64,000 nt of DNA, taken from contig JAGFMI010000001.1 in assembly GCA_021030905.1 (NCBI GenBank), positions 620,001 through 684,000 of the forward strand. Direction: 5' to 3'. Of the stretch, positions 11,835 to 23,000 are shown in pieces; within the stretch, counting starts at the first letter, position 1, and each line of letters opens with the position of its first letter. The translations under genes were made by a program, and so were the position numbers. The notes beneath the pieces are model-generated. The model did no database searches. It was not told the DNA's origin and was given only the letters and a program-made list of their open reading frames with translations. This stretch comes from Pyrenula massariospora (Eukaryota; Ascomycota; Eurotiomycetes; Pyrenulales; Pyrenulaceae).

Positions 11835-13984
11835 ATGGCTACCATTAGTAGACTGTATAAGACAAATCTGGGGAAATGGCACGAGCTGGTTGCCCTCAGT
11901 CAGGAATACATCAACAAATGTGTGGGACTTCAAAACCTTCTGCTATAAATCAGCGGACTAATGTGTTGCAGCATTTACCAACATGTACAAGCTTGCGGAT
12001 CCAGACTCGCCTCTCAAGACTTTCAACAAGAAAGTTGGTGGCGTAGGGAAGATGAGCGGCTGTGCCTTATTGGCGCCAGAGCTTGTTCTTATGGTGGAGG
12101 ACGATGAATTCAATTATCTAGCGTATCATCTTAAATTTGAAAAGGGAGATCTAATGCTCTACGAGGATGAAGACGCTGAAGTCGAAAAACATTTCGACAT
12201 CACGGGTTGGATCTTCGTTTTCAAGATTATGATAGCAGCGAAGGAAATCCCCAAGAACTCTCTGGAGTTCCGTGAGATTAGTGAGCGCGTGCCCTTGAAA
12301 GTTGACTTCTCACTATCAAAGCTCTGGCTCGATAGTAGCACAGCAGATACAGGCAACAAGAAACTGCGAGAAGAATCTTACTTCGGGGGGTTAGACTGGA
12401 GTAAAGAACCGTACCCAGTCCGCGAAAACTTTGACACCTTCATCATCAAATGGGTCAGCGCCGCCGCAGATAAAGGTCAAACGCTGCTTGGCGTCACTGT
12501 CGATCCTACACAGCCAGGTGCTTCCCTCTTATTATCATTGGAAGGATATTGCTAATATACTCAGACGACGATGTTGAGGCAACCTTTCCTCCCACGTTTC
12601 TTACAAAGCAAACGTAAGAATTAAATTCTCCCATAAACCTTGCTGCGACACCGGCTCAATGCCTTCTTAGCTATCCATGGATTGATCCGAACACCGTCCC
12701 TCCTCCTCCGCCAAAGACTGGCTTGAAAGACAATATGCTTCTTTATTTGATGATGACTGGCGGTGTCAATCCACCAATCCCAGGTGAGTTGCTTGGCCTG
12801 TATACACTCTCAAGTCTATTAATAAACCATCGCACACAGTCAGGCTCGACCCCAACAGCGGGCTATGGATCGACCCCAAGAACGATATCAGCGGGACTTT
12901 CGCGCTTTCGAACGAGCTTTTCTGGCACCAGTGGCTTTTGCCGATGCTCCAGAATTTCAACAAGTATTTACAGTTTTACGCCAAGCAGCCTAACGTCAAG
13001 GTGCAAGACAATGCTTTGGAGGCAAATGCATATTTTTATTGGCTAGTGGGGGAAGATCCAACCGACCCAGCTGGCCCAAAATACGCATTCAAGCCTGGCA
13101 TTCCTGGCAACCAAGCACTGGGATTCTCATGGGGTCCTGAAGATATCAAAGTGGAGGCAGCAGACCAGCGCGGGGTCAATAAACCAAACGGGTTGATGCG
13201 GTGTGAAGCAACACAGACTGGTTTGTGCACAAATCTCAAGCAACTTAAGTCTCAGTTTTGATTAATTCCTTTTAGGAACGAATAAATCGCAAGTCATCTT
13301 CGTCCCCGGTAGCAACGAGATTGTCGTCAGCGGGTCCGGCCGCGGCTACTCGAAGATGGATCTCAAAGGCTCAAATACCCCCGCGTGGGACACCTACGCA
13401 GCGTAAGCAATCGTTAGCAAAAAGAGTGTTAGATAGGCTGATTCGTTCCTAGTTTGACCATGGACTTAACTTGGAGCCTTACACTCCAGATCACCTCGAT
13501 AGACGGCGGCGGAGTTGCCATCAGCATCAAACCCCTGGACCCCGGCCAATCCTACTACAAGATCACGCCGACAGTCGACGAACACCTGGACTGGTCTATT
13601 TACACCTCGAACATCAAGGACTACGCCAAAGTCGTCAACGACAACCTCGTAACCCGCCTCGATAACCTAATAGCATATCTGACATATGAGCTTTCGCACA
13701 AATTGGATAACGAGAACAAGTTGTTCATGCCAGGATCCGGTTCGTTTCTGTTTAAAGACGGTACCTTCAACTCGCACGGCGATTTTCTGACCGCAATCAA
13801 ATGGAACGGTGCCAATTTTAGCAGGGCGGAGATGCTTTCTCAAGCTGGGGAGGGGACAGTGGAGCCTGTTAAGAGGGTTCGGTTGGAAAGGCTGCCGCCT
13901 TTGAAGCCATTGTTCATGGACGTCGAAGCCACGGATGGGGAGCCGCAATCTATTGAGCGAGTTTATGATAGCACTGACGAGTAG
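11835..13984 (+). CDS. predicted TULIP/P47-like protein, 610 aa
   Basis: The model is seven exons, 11835..11919, 11972..12517, 12565..12613, 12671..12783, 12840..13220, 13276..13402 and 13453..13984; all phases agree (611 codons with stop). The short first exon supplies the N-terminal helix 'WHELVALSQEYINK'. The architecture resembles P47-type TULIP proteins in three places: an N-terminal 'x-ALS-x-x-x-IN' helix, a mid-protein 'PTFPPTFLT' element, and a C-terminal block 'LFMPGSGSFLFKDGTFN' followed by GD-L. TULIP proteins are tubular, lipid-binding folds; bacterial P47 members occur in toxin gene clusters and fungal homologues are uncharacterised. No signal peptide or TM segment is visible. 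Its neighbour is the divergent 1160-aa gene. The fold assignment is pattern recognition without a structural search and should be treated as tentative; the gene model itself is much firmer. Confidence 0.72.
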
Positions 13985-15228
13985 CCGAGTTCTGAAAGTT
14001 CCCTTGCATTTCGATTGCTAAGAGGCTTCGCTCCTTTAGACCGCTGCCAAGACCTGTTACTTGGACCCAACTTCATTCAGGAATGTCTTACGCTCATTCG
14101 CTTACTCGATACTGTCGGCTTCTTAGGCTAGAAATAATGGATCATATCAATGCCCACCATCATCAAATACCACCATCGGGCGCGTAAACTAATATAATAA
14201 CGACTCTCATCACTCCAGCTTAATATCTAAATCAAGACTCCTCCCATTTCTGGAGCCTGGATGCAATATTTTCGATTACTAATACCCACGATGATACTTA
14301 CTCCCAACGGCCGTTGGTGCTTATCATGCGCTCAAGGATGCAGTGCATCGCCCTGCGGACCTTCATTCCCAGCTCTGTCTCTACCCATCACCACTACTCT
14401 CCCTTCATCTGGTCCATTACCCCAGTAATCTTCCACTGAAACCTATCTATTCGCACCTCCTCCCAACGGCCCCTTTGCCTACCCATCCCTTCCGTCACAT
14501 CACGACCTCCCCAATCCCTCGCCCATTTCCCCAACCCCGTAGAGTCCCCTACACGCGCGCTACAACAGCCCGCGTAAACCTAATCCATATTGTCACCCTT
14601 CTCCTTTTACACATCCTCTTCACCACATCCTTCCTTGGGTAAATGGCTTGGGTAGAAGGGTCTGAATGATCTTGAAGGTCAGGGAGTTGGGAGTGTGGGG
14701 AGTGTAGAGGGAGTTGGAGCTGCGCGGCGAAGGCGAAAAGAGGGGATGTTGAAAATAAGATATGGTGATGGAGTAGATTTTTGGGTGTTTTGGGAGCTTG
14801 GGAGGTAGGGTGATCGGGTGTTGGGGTGGAATTGGCAGGGATTTTTAGAGGGCGGGAACTTGGTGACGGTGGGGGAATGGAGGTGAAAGGGAGAGAGAAG
14901 GGAGATGGTGGGAGGGCTCACGATGGAGATTGGACTTATACGTGGAGAGGTCTGGAGAATGGGAAACAGATTGGCGTGGAGATTTTGTAGGAACGCTTGC
15001 GCCTGTAACATGGAGAGTACTTTTTGAGGTAAGACTTAGGAGTTAATGTTATCGAGTTAGAGTATCATATCGCGCAGGTCTGGACATTTTCCCTCCCTAA
15101 AACATGTGCTTTGACTTCAGACCGCATCATTTTTCTGGCCCCTTGCTTCCTTCAAACCAGAGCAAATCCATTTCCTCACGCCTGTGGTATGAATAGTCTC
15201 TTCCAATGATGATCATCCGTCCTTGCCA
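13985..15228. other. intergenic region
   Basis: This stretch lies between convergent genes. About 14340-14640 is C/T-rich and 14680-14930 is G/A-rich on the plus strand, giving long low-complexity frames that are not convincing genes. I see nothing else. Confidence 0.45.
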
Positions 15229-16398
15229 CTACCATCCCAACTCAGAGCGCCCTTCCGAGTCCGGCAAGTCCAGCGCATCGATCTTCACTGCAACCCTCAA
15301 AATCTCCGCTCGCTCTCCATCGGACCATCGTCTCATGCAGAACCTTCTATGCAAGATGTGCTGATGTCTGCAATACTCGTTGCAGTAATAGCTGTCGGCG
15401 CACAACGGGCACGAGTGCTCGATATATTTCTCCATGTTGATAATCGGTATGTGTAGCCTACAGAAGCTGCAAGGTTTGGAGCCGAATTGTTGCTGGGATT
15501 TAGCAAAACCTTGCTTGATTCCCTTGAATATCTTCTTCTCTTCGTCTTGCGACTTCGGGCTGCCCTGATTCTTCTTTGTCCACTCGATGTAGTCCCAAAT
15601 ATGGTCTAAGAGACCATCCAATTCTGCGCCCATTTCACTTCGAGATATCGTACCATGTGGAGCCTTTGCATGAAAGAACCATGTCCAGTTGCAATGATAC
15701 TTTGTGTTGATTTCATGCTGATGCCGGGAGGTCAGAGCATTCTCGCAATCTCTGCAGGCGATATCGGTGTTGAAGATCACAACAGAATCGTTCCTTGTAG
15801 GCATGTTTCTGTAGATTTGGCTTAGGTGCGGCGTCAGGTCGTAAGCATGATGATGCAGACCAAGGGTCAACATAATGAGGAGACTGCGGAGGCTTGGCAG
15901 GAGTCTCCAGGCTGAGATGACGGGTTCAAGCTTCTTGGTAAGGTCTGCACCCAATGGTTGGCCGATGGGACATTGCACCTTTACAGTCACCATGTTGAGG
16001 CTTGATCTGGCATTCGAATCGAGTGTGAGTGTATAGTCTCTGAAATCCCATTCGTTCTCGAACTTGAAGTCTCTCTTTTTGTCGACCCCTCCGTACATGA
16101 AAGGCTGAGCCTCGCGACGAATTGATCGACAGACTTGTAGTACGGCTTTTGACTGCAAACCTTTGAGTCTCATCTTTTCCACTGCATCACCCATCCAATC
16201 CCCATTGAAGCACAGCGATGTTGATCCGAACATCTCATCATCATGTGACATTTTGAGTGCGTCTAAATTGATGGGATCAAGATAGAGTGTGACAAATTTT
16301 ATTTTCGGGACTTGCTTCGGAACCACAAGATAATCATCAAAGACGTAGCCGTAGATACGATTTCGAAGTTCTCCAGGGATCTCAGTGAGAGTGACCAT
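15229..16398 (-). CDS. F-box-like protein with C-terminal zinc-binding module, 389 aa
   Basis: This is a single-exon gene. The N-terminus 'LTEIPGELRNRIYGYVFDD' is the F-box-like/2EXR-type motif (IPGELRNRIY) common in fungal proteins that recruit or resemble SCF substrate receptors. The central region is helical without clear repeats. The last ~70 residues form a Cys/His cluster, CSFC, then CPLC, YYCNEYC and HILHRRFC, which looks like a MYND-like or treble-clef zinc module. Another pair, CRDC, lies upstream. A broken relative with the same layout lies at 17924..19025, so this is a local duplicate pair. Substrate and partner are unknown. Confidence 0.75.
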   Translation of the reverse strand: MVTLTEIPGELRNRIYGYVFDDYLVVPKQVPKIKFVTLYLDPINLDALKMSHDDEMFGSTSLCFNGDWMGDAVEKMRLKGLQSKAVLQVCRSIRREAQPFMYGGVDKKRDFKFENEWDFRDYTLTLDSNARSSLNMVTVKVQCPIGQPLGADLTKKLEPVISAWRLLPSLRSLLIMLTLGLHHHAYDLTPHLSQIYRNMPTRNDSVVIFNTDIACRDCENALTSRHQHEINTKYHCNWTWFFHAKAPHGTISRSEMGAELDGLLDHIWDYIEWTKKNQGSPKSQDEEKKIFKGIKQGFAKSQQQFGSKPCSFCRLHIPIINMEKYIEHSCPLCADSYYCNEYCRHQHILHRRFCMRRWSDGERAEILRVAVKIDALDLPDSEGRSELGW

Positions 16399-17923
16399 TT
16401 TTCCTGCAGGTGCTCAAATCCGTTTAAGCTGTAGCAAGGTTCGCTGCATTTCTTATCGGAGAAATAGATACAGCCAAAGCGGGTTGAGGCTCTCGATGGG
16501 ATTTGAAATGATGAAAGTTTGAAACATGTGATTATTGGGCTTAGTGATTGCAAGGACGGGTAGAACCGCAAGTGTGATTACTTTGATGTTGGTGCTGGAG
16601 TTAGAACTCTCCATTGAACTTCACCTGGAGTTTCACTAAACTTCGGCGAAGCTGTGACGACAATTTCGTATATCTCACGTGACCGACTTTCTTGAGGATC
16701 AGGTACAGAGGTCGCCTAAGTAGCGTAAGCCACCGAAGATGCTAGGCGGGCTCAATTCGCCCTCGAGTTCTACAAGGGAAATCGCAAATGAATTGGTCTT
16801 AACGGAGGGAGACGAGGTCAATGCATCTCAATGCAAAATCTAGGCAGATAGCCAGGTCCGAAAGTTGAAGCAGTGTCGTGGTCTACAAGGATTCGAAGGA
16901 GCGCAATTGGAGACCGAATTGAATGGTAAGATTGAGAAAAGACCAGGGCGTCTTAAAAAATCGGTAAGGTTTAAAGGAAGATTTTAGATCGGAGATAAAT
17001 TTGACATCATACAATCTTCCTAGAGTAGACAGATTTCGAGCTCCGCAACTGTACAGTAGTCTTGGGATTATCACCTTAACAATCTCCCTCTCTACATTCT
17101 CAATAAATACCTCGCAAAGTGAACTTATTCCGTTATCTTCGATGACTCCTTGGACTAATTCTTCTCCTTGATTTCCCTCTTAGCGTCCTTGAACTACTTT
17201 TCGGCATACTCTTTCTGGTCCATCGGCCAACCCTGGGTATTCCTCTCTACCTCGTTGAGATACATCTTGATAAATCTATTCCAATCTTCGCCGAGATCGA
17301 CGGCGTCTGGAGCCCCCTGAGTAATATTATACATTCTCGAGCGTTTTGACGTAGATCGTTCAGATGTTCGCAACCTCCAAAGAAGAAAGAGCGGCACAAA
17401 GACCTTAAAAACGATCCAGGCCTTGTCAATGCGAGATCCTAGACTTCATGATCTAGATGAGGACCTTACGTGCAGGGGAGGGGACGTGGCGACAGGGCTG
17501 TTCACAGTCAAATAGTGCTTTGTCTGGGAGCATCGGTGGGGCCTAGAGGCTTAGGGGAATCCGGCCTTGGCATCATTCGCCAAGAGGGTGGAAGCGGCAC
17601 TCCACTGCTATGTCTCGTTGGGAGTGGCAAGTAGTGATTGGTTCCACGCGCCTGTTCTGCCTACTTATCTATGTGTCGATCGACCTAGAAGAACATCCTT
17701 GCCTCCCTGGATGTCCATCTGGGGAAAGGTGAAGGCGAACCGTGACGACGGTGAGACCGTAAGTAACTGCGTCTGGATGGCAAGGTGGGAACATACTAGT
17801 CGAGGCACGTCCTTGGAGGCTTTTTATGGAATTAATCATTGAGATATGAACTAGAACTTTAGATTTGCGACGTAGAATTGCGATCTCGAAGTCGTATCCT
17901 CGTGACCGTAACGAGACCCCTGC
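16399..17923. other. intergenic region between F-box-like paralogues
   Basis: This stretch separates the intact gene and its damaged copy. A minus-strand open stretch at 17194..17429 (containing 'DLGEDWNRFIKMYLNEVERN') reads like a fragment of a coding exon but has no start, splice sites or partner exon that I can defend. Nothing else is recognised. Confidence 0.35.
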
Positions 17924-19025
17924 CTACACCATTGAAAGCGATCTCTTGACAGCTTCATCGATTTCCGCCGCTAGCCTTCTTAATCGGAACTCATTGAAGA
18001 CATCGAAGAAGTCCATACATACTGAAGAATGTGTTCCTGTCCCGGGCGATTGGAGACATGATTCACAATACCAGCCCATGTCGCACCGGTGACAGTTAGA
18101 GGTTAAATATTCCATGACTGTCACAAAAGCAAGGGGAGCTTGACATCTCTCGCATTCCATTTTTTCCCAGGTGCAATTAGGTGCAAGATTGTGGCACCGC
18201 TCAAAGAAGGCTCTATGCGCCTGAAGCAAGAGTTCCGTCTTTGCTGCTGGATCCTTGGCCTCCTCAATAGAAGACCGGTAATCATTCAAGTATTCTCGCG
18301 GGCTCTTCAGTGCATGCTGACCTTGAAAGCGTAAGATTTTTGAGCAAGATTTCTCGTCTGAATCAAACCGCCACGTCCACCATATGTGATCTTTATCCGA
18401 GCCAGATTTCTCTGCCATCCTGAGATCTCCACCCAAGGAACTTCGGTGTCCAGGCAGCAGAGTTTTCTGGTAGCACCTTGTCATCTCCACAACGGTTGTG
18501 AGAGGGGCTTCTGATTGCCATCGCGGGATCAGGAAGTTTAGTTCTTGTGTTATGTATGGCACTTGTTCGTGTTCACGAATACCGATATCAACGTGTAGAT
18601 CCTGCAGGCTTTTCAAGCGCTTTCTTCCGCATTGATCGCCGTCATAATCATCCCGCAATTTTCTGGATCCAAAGGTGTTTGTACGTGGACACGCACAGTG
18701 TAGATCAGAATGCAGGCAAAGGCGTCGAGACCAGCCACGGAGTTTTCAAAGTCCTCGTGGTCGTGGAAATGGAATCGACGTGGGCTCGGATGCTGACAAT
18801 AAAATATCGGCATTGCTTCGTCTCGGATGACGCGGCTGACTCGTAGCAGGCTTGCTGCTTGAAATGATCGAGCGTTTGGTGCCATGTTGTTGCTAACGTC
18901 TTTAATGTAGATACCATCTCGGAGCTCGCCCACTTGTGTGCCTGTGCAATGTATAGAGCTTCGGGAAATACATATTCGTAGATAGAGTTCCGTAACTCGC
19001 CGGGAAGATCCATGAGGTCCGGCAT
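17924..19025 (-). pseudogene. frameshifted paralogue of the F-box-like/zinc-module gene
   Basis: Three overlapping minus-strand frames together match the layout of the gene at 15229..16398. The N-terminus is 'MDLPGELRNSIYEYVF' (frame from 19025). The middle, 'LLRVSRVIRDEAMPIFY', corresponds to 'VLQVCRSIRREAQPFMY' of the intact gene (frame to 18613). The C-terminus has CERC, CHRC and WYCESC zinc-ligand pairs (frame from 18658). The frame changes near 18930 and again near 18625-18645. The first change could be an unusually short intron (41 nt, GTGGGC donor). The second interrupts alignable sequence on both sides, so an indel is the simplest explanation. It is either a decaying duplicate or an assembly error. 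Confidence 0.65.
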
Positions 19026-20023
19026 TGTTTTTGGATTGTATCAGCTACAGTTCTAGCAAAGAGAAAGTGCTTAGGCTACCGTTAGTTGCTCAGATATTAG
19101 ATCTTGGATTGATGAGGAAGACAAGTATCCGCCAATTAGGATTGTGAGAGGACTTTGTATAGTCAATAGCTGATAGAAGTCAAGCGATTCGGGGACGAAA
19201 GTATTGTAAATCAGTGGCGCTCAACTTGGTGGTAAAGGGTGAAATCGAAGCCCGGACCACTGACCTGAAGTAGCAACGTATAGTAAGCGCTGATGTTGAC
19301 ATAGTTACGTCCTTAACATAACAATGTGCAAAAGACACATCGTAGCTACTTCGGGCGAGGTGGTCCGGGCTTCGATTTCACCCCCTTGCGGGAAGGGAAA
19401 GCGTACACCTTGTAAGAATGTAAAAACCTGCCTGTGGAGTCGAAAAGTGATAGGAACTTAGTAATTAAGCCCTGGGAGTATGGTGCACCATTCAGGGTCA
19501 ATTCGGAGTGATCGTGGCGAGACATGAGAGATCACGTAGCCTGTCACTTTAGCTCAGTGCATAGCACCATAATATCTGCTAGATGCATGATCTACAGGTG
19601 ACGTGCATTGAAATCCCCCTTTCTCCTCAACTACGTAACGGACAAGGACGAAAGCATATTTTTGGGAAGAAAGAATGCCTGGTATTGTGTCGCGCTAATA
19701 GACGGGCGAAATAGACTAAGTTACACTTCCGGAGCTTACTTCAATATGGACTTGGACATGCTGAATATTTTGAATCTGCAGCAGAGGTCGAGCAACACGT
19801 ATTGAGCGTGGCTTGGACCAAACACGCACTAAGGTACAATAAATTTCAAATCGCAGGTGTTGCTAGTTGCGCTCGCTAGTAGCCGAAGTTGGCGTGCTTT
19901 GCTTGAGGTGGAGTCAGATCTCATGATCATTTAATACTAAATTCGTATCTGTCTATGCAGTATGCTACGCCTCGCTATGCACTTTGAAATCAGGAATATC
20001 TAGCCTTACAATATGACTCCAGC
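19026..20023. other. intergenic region with inverted-repeat element
   Basis: It contains the inverted repeat annotated at 19237..19383. The rest shows no gene or RNA feature that I recognise. Confidence 0.5.
19237..19383. repeat. short inverted-repeat (MITE-like) element
   Basis: The left arm begins GGGTGAAATCGAAGCCCGGA at 19237 and continues to about 19280. The right arm, about 19341..19383, is its reverse complement; the first 24 bases match perfectly, then come a few mismatches, then GAAGTAGC is shared again. The loop is about 60 bp. The outer boundaries and any target duplication are unclear, so it could be a MITE remnant or a plain long stem-loop. It contains no ORF. Confidence 0.6.
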
Positions 20024-23000
20024 CTACGGCAGCCCACCCTCCTCCTCTGCGCCAATCTTCCAGACCCTCCACTTTAGACCCTCAATGACCTCCTTTCTCA
20101 GCCAAACACCGCCAACCTTACCGCCATCGTTCACTTCATCTGCGTTCTCACTGCTCCCTTGCCTTTCCATCCTTTCCGCCCAATTCATCCAAGCAATCAG
20201 TAATCTGAGTTGCCAAAGCTTGTCTCTGCTCATACGTCCAACTTGCATCTTCTTCGGACCTTCATGACCTCTCTCTGGAGGTAGGATGCTATGTTCTAGG
20301 TTTAATCTTGTATCGACAACGGTTCCCCTCAATCCTCGCGCCCCATATCCATGAGGTGGTAGTACTAAGGCTCTCTCGGCCACATCCAGATCTTTAAGCG
20401 TATCCAAGTGCCAAAGCCAATCGAATGGGTTCGTAAAGCTTTTCGTTGCGTGAGAAGTCGTTGCTGATGTCGGTCCGGACGAGATCCCCGGGGCGGGATC
20501 AGCATCGTCCAAGGCATGCAAAGCGGACACAAAGACGCTTGATTGGGGAGCATCATAAGCCGCACGACGACTTAGGTATAGGGCTGAAATGCGAGAGTAT
20601 ATCAATGACGAGTTCTTTTCATCATTGCCCGCGTTCTGATCAAAATCAAGCGTCACTTCCCAGTGATCCTGCGATAGAGTCTTCAATGAATTTACATCGG
20701 CAAGGTCAGGGAGAAGGCATGGTGACGTAACAAATCGAGTTGATCCATCCCTCATGGTCAGCTCAACGCGGATGCTGATGGGACGTCTTGAATCAACATC
20801 CCGGGTGACAAGGCAGCGGGCTTCGGCGGCAAGAACCCATAAGTGACGGAATGCTTGAAGGTGGGATTTGTTGTCGAGCACTGTAGTCGGAAAGACGGGG
20901 TAGAAGGCGCACAAGAGGCTTGCTACAGCAACGTTGCTAGTACCAAAAGTATGTGTTCCTCCTCCGAGGAAAAGTGCACCAAGAGCCATATGGGCGGCCA
21001 AATGGCTACCGTACGTAGTATCGGGATCAAGTCGGCCGTGGAGGGAGCGAAGGCGGCGTAGGACAAGTAGGTCACCAGTTCCAGCCATTACTGCGCTGAG
21101 AGCAAGAGCTACTGCGTCTTGACAATTACGGACAGAGTTGCGAGTCAGTCGGGCATCATAGTCAGTTGCAAGGAGACGTGTAACGCGCATGTATTGATCT
21201 AAGTATGACAAAAGCAGGTCGCGGATTTGATACGACCCTGAGCCTGCATAGCGAAGGCCAATGCTTATCAGAAGACCGGCGATGATGTTGAAAAGTGGTA
21301 GATCATCTGTGACTAGATTGCGAAAAGATTTTAATGTTGATCGAGACCTATAGCTCTTAGGTAACGAAGCTCGGATAAAGGCGTGTGTAGGTCGAATATC
21401 AGTCCAAAGTATCAAATGCTTAGCAACTGTCCGTAGGAGAAACATGTCGGCGCGAACGTAGCCAAATTGATGAGTGGTGTCAGGAATATCTATTTTCCGG
21501 GCGATAGCTCTATCATTGGTTTTCATAAAGATTAGCGCTAGCGCTATGGTGGCTCCAGCGGTGGCTCGATCCAGAACGTGAACAATGTTCACATCTCTGG
21601 TGCTAATAGCAAGGCTTAGAAGACGCTCGGTAATGTTCATGTCATGAAGGCCTTGAAGGTTCGATCCCTTGCCGAGATTTATAAATCCGAGCGAGAAACC
21701 TGCAGCCAGTCGATATCCCTCGTCGCGAAGAACTTCAGATGGAGATTCTTCCACAGACGTGTTTTCGATTTCAGAGATCATCACCTCACTCATACGCCGA
21801 TGTTGGGAGCTGCAATAAAGCAGACCAATGCCCATGAGACCGGTCGTTTGCGTAAGTGGTGAAAGATTCAACTCCGCAGCGCCAGGTGGCAGCATACGAG
21901 TAACATGCACGGAGAGAAGACGAGTGATAAGAGTGTCCATTGTACCAAGGTAGGAAGCGGAGAGACCAAGTAGTAGACCAATTGAGGTCATTGTGTGTTT
22001 TGGAGTCAAGTATTTAAAAGCAACCCATTTGGCCAAGCTTTTCAGATGTCCATTGAGACCTAAAGCGAGCAGAAAGCCGGCGTGCCTATTCGTAAGATCG
22101 TTAGGCTTATTGTACAGAATCCAAGACGTGTCAATGCCCTTGGCGGTCTTTGAAATGGTCAACCCTGTTGAGGCTCCATTGTGAAAAAATGCCCAGCAAA
22201 CTTTGTCCTCTGTGATTGATGCTCTTTCTGCATTTAAGGTTATATTTGAAGGCCGCATGAAGCACTGCAACGTAAACGCAGGAATATGAACTCGTTCAGT
22301 AAGAAGAGGCACACGGGCATTATACTGTATCATTCCTCTTCCAGAAGACACTGCTAAAGTCCGCATTGTGACGAGCTGAACCAGTTCCCTCTGCGCCTCA
22401 AGCAAATCTGCCTCAGACCAGTCAGGTTCTGGGATGCACTCTGCGACTGGGGCTTTTAATTGATTGACTAGTCTAGTAGCATCTTGGAAACGCCGGTCTT
22501 CACGGAAGATCAACCTCGTGAGCGTGACACGGTCTGCTTCAGCAGTCGCGTCAAAGGAATGGAACGCTTCAGTGTCAGCTGCACTACTGACCGTAACATG
22601 AAGATCTCGTGTAGCATGATGAGAGACATGAGAATACGGTTTGGCAACTGTGGCGTGAGACGAGTGTTCATTCGCAACTGTGAGTAAATCTTCTCGATCT
22701 ACAAAATCGACAAGTCGCTCTACCCAGGAAATAGGAGGATTGGACTGACACGCGACAAGCGTGTCAAGCAACAAAGTACTTATTCCGTCCGGAAGCATGT
22801 GCACAGCTTCTGCAGAGAGCCCCGCGTAGAAAATAGACTCCAGTCTTCGCTCCTTCAAGGTTTTCTTCGGAAATTCAGCAAATAGCTTAGCAATAGCGAA
22901 AGACAAAGGCGTCAAATTGCTAGCTTGCTCTCGTACGAGCGTCAGATTCTGTTTAGGAGCATTGCCGACTGATCCGGCGACAATATCAACGAGGCTAAAA

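Noticed and set aside
14343-15011. Low-complexity frames on both strands
   Set aside because: C/T-rich on one side and G/A-rich on the other; stop codons are rare because of composition, not coding.
18900-18945. 41-nt intron as the full explanation for the broken F-box-like paralogue
   Set aside because: The donor GTGGGC is weak and the size is at the lower limit, and the second frame change further downstream would remain unexplained.
19341-19383. tRNA T-arm-like sequence (GGTCCGGGCTTCGATTTCACCC)
   Set aside because: No D-arm, anticodon arm or acceptor pairing around it; it is better explained as one arm of the inverted repeat.
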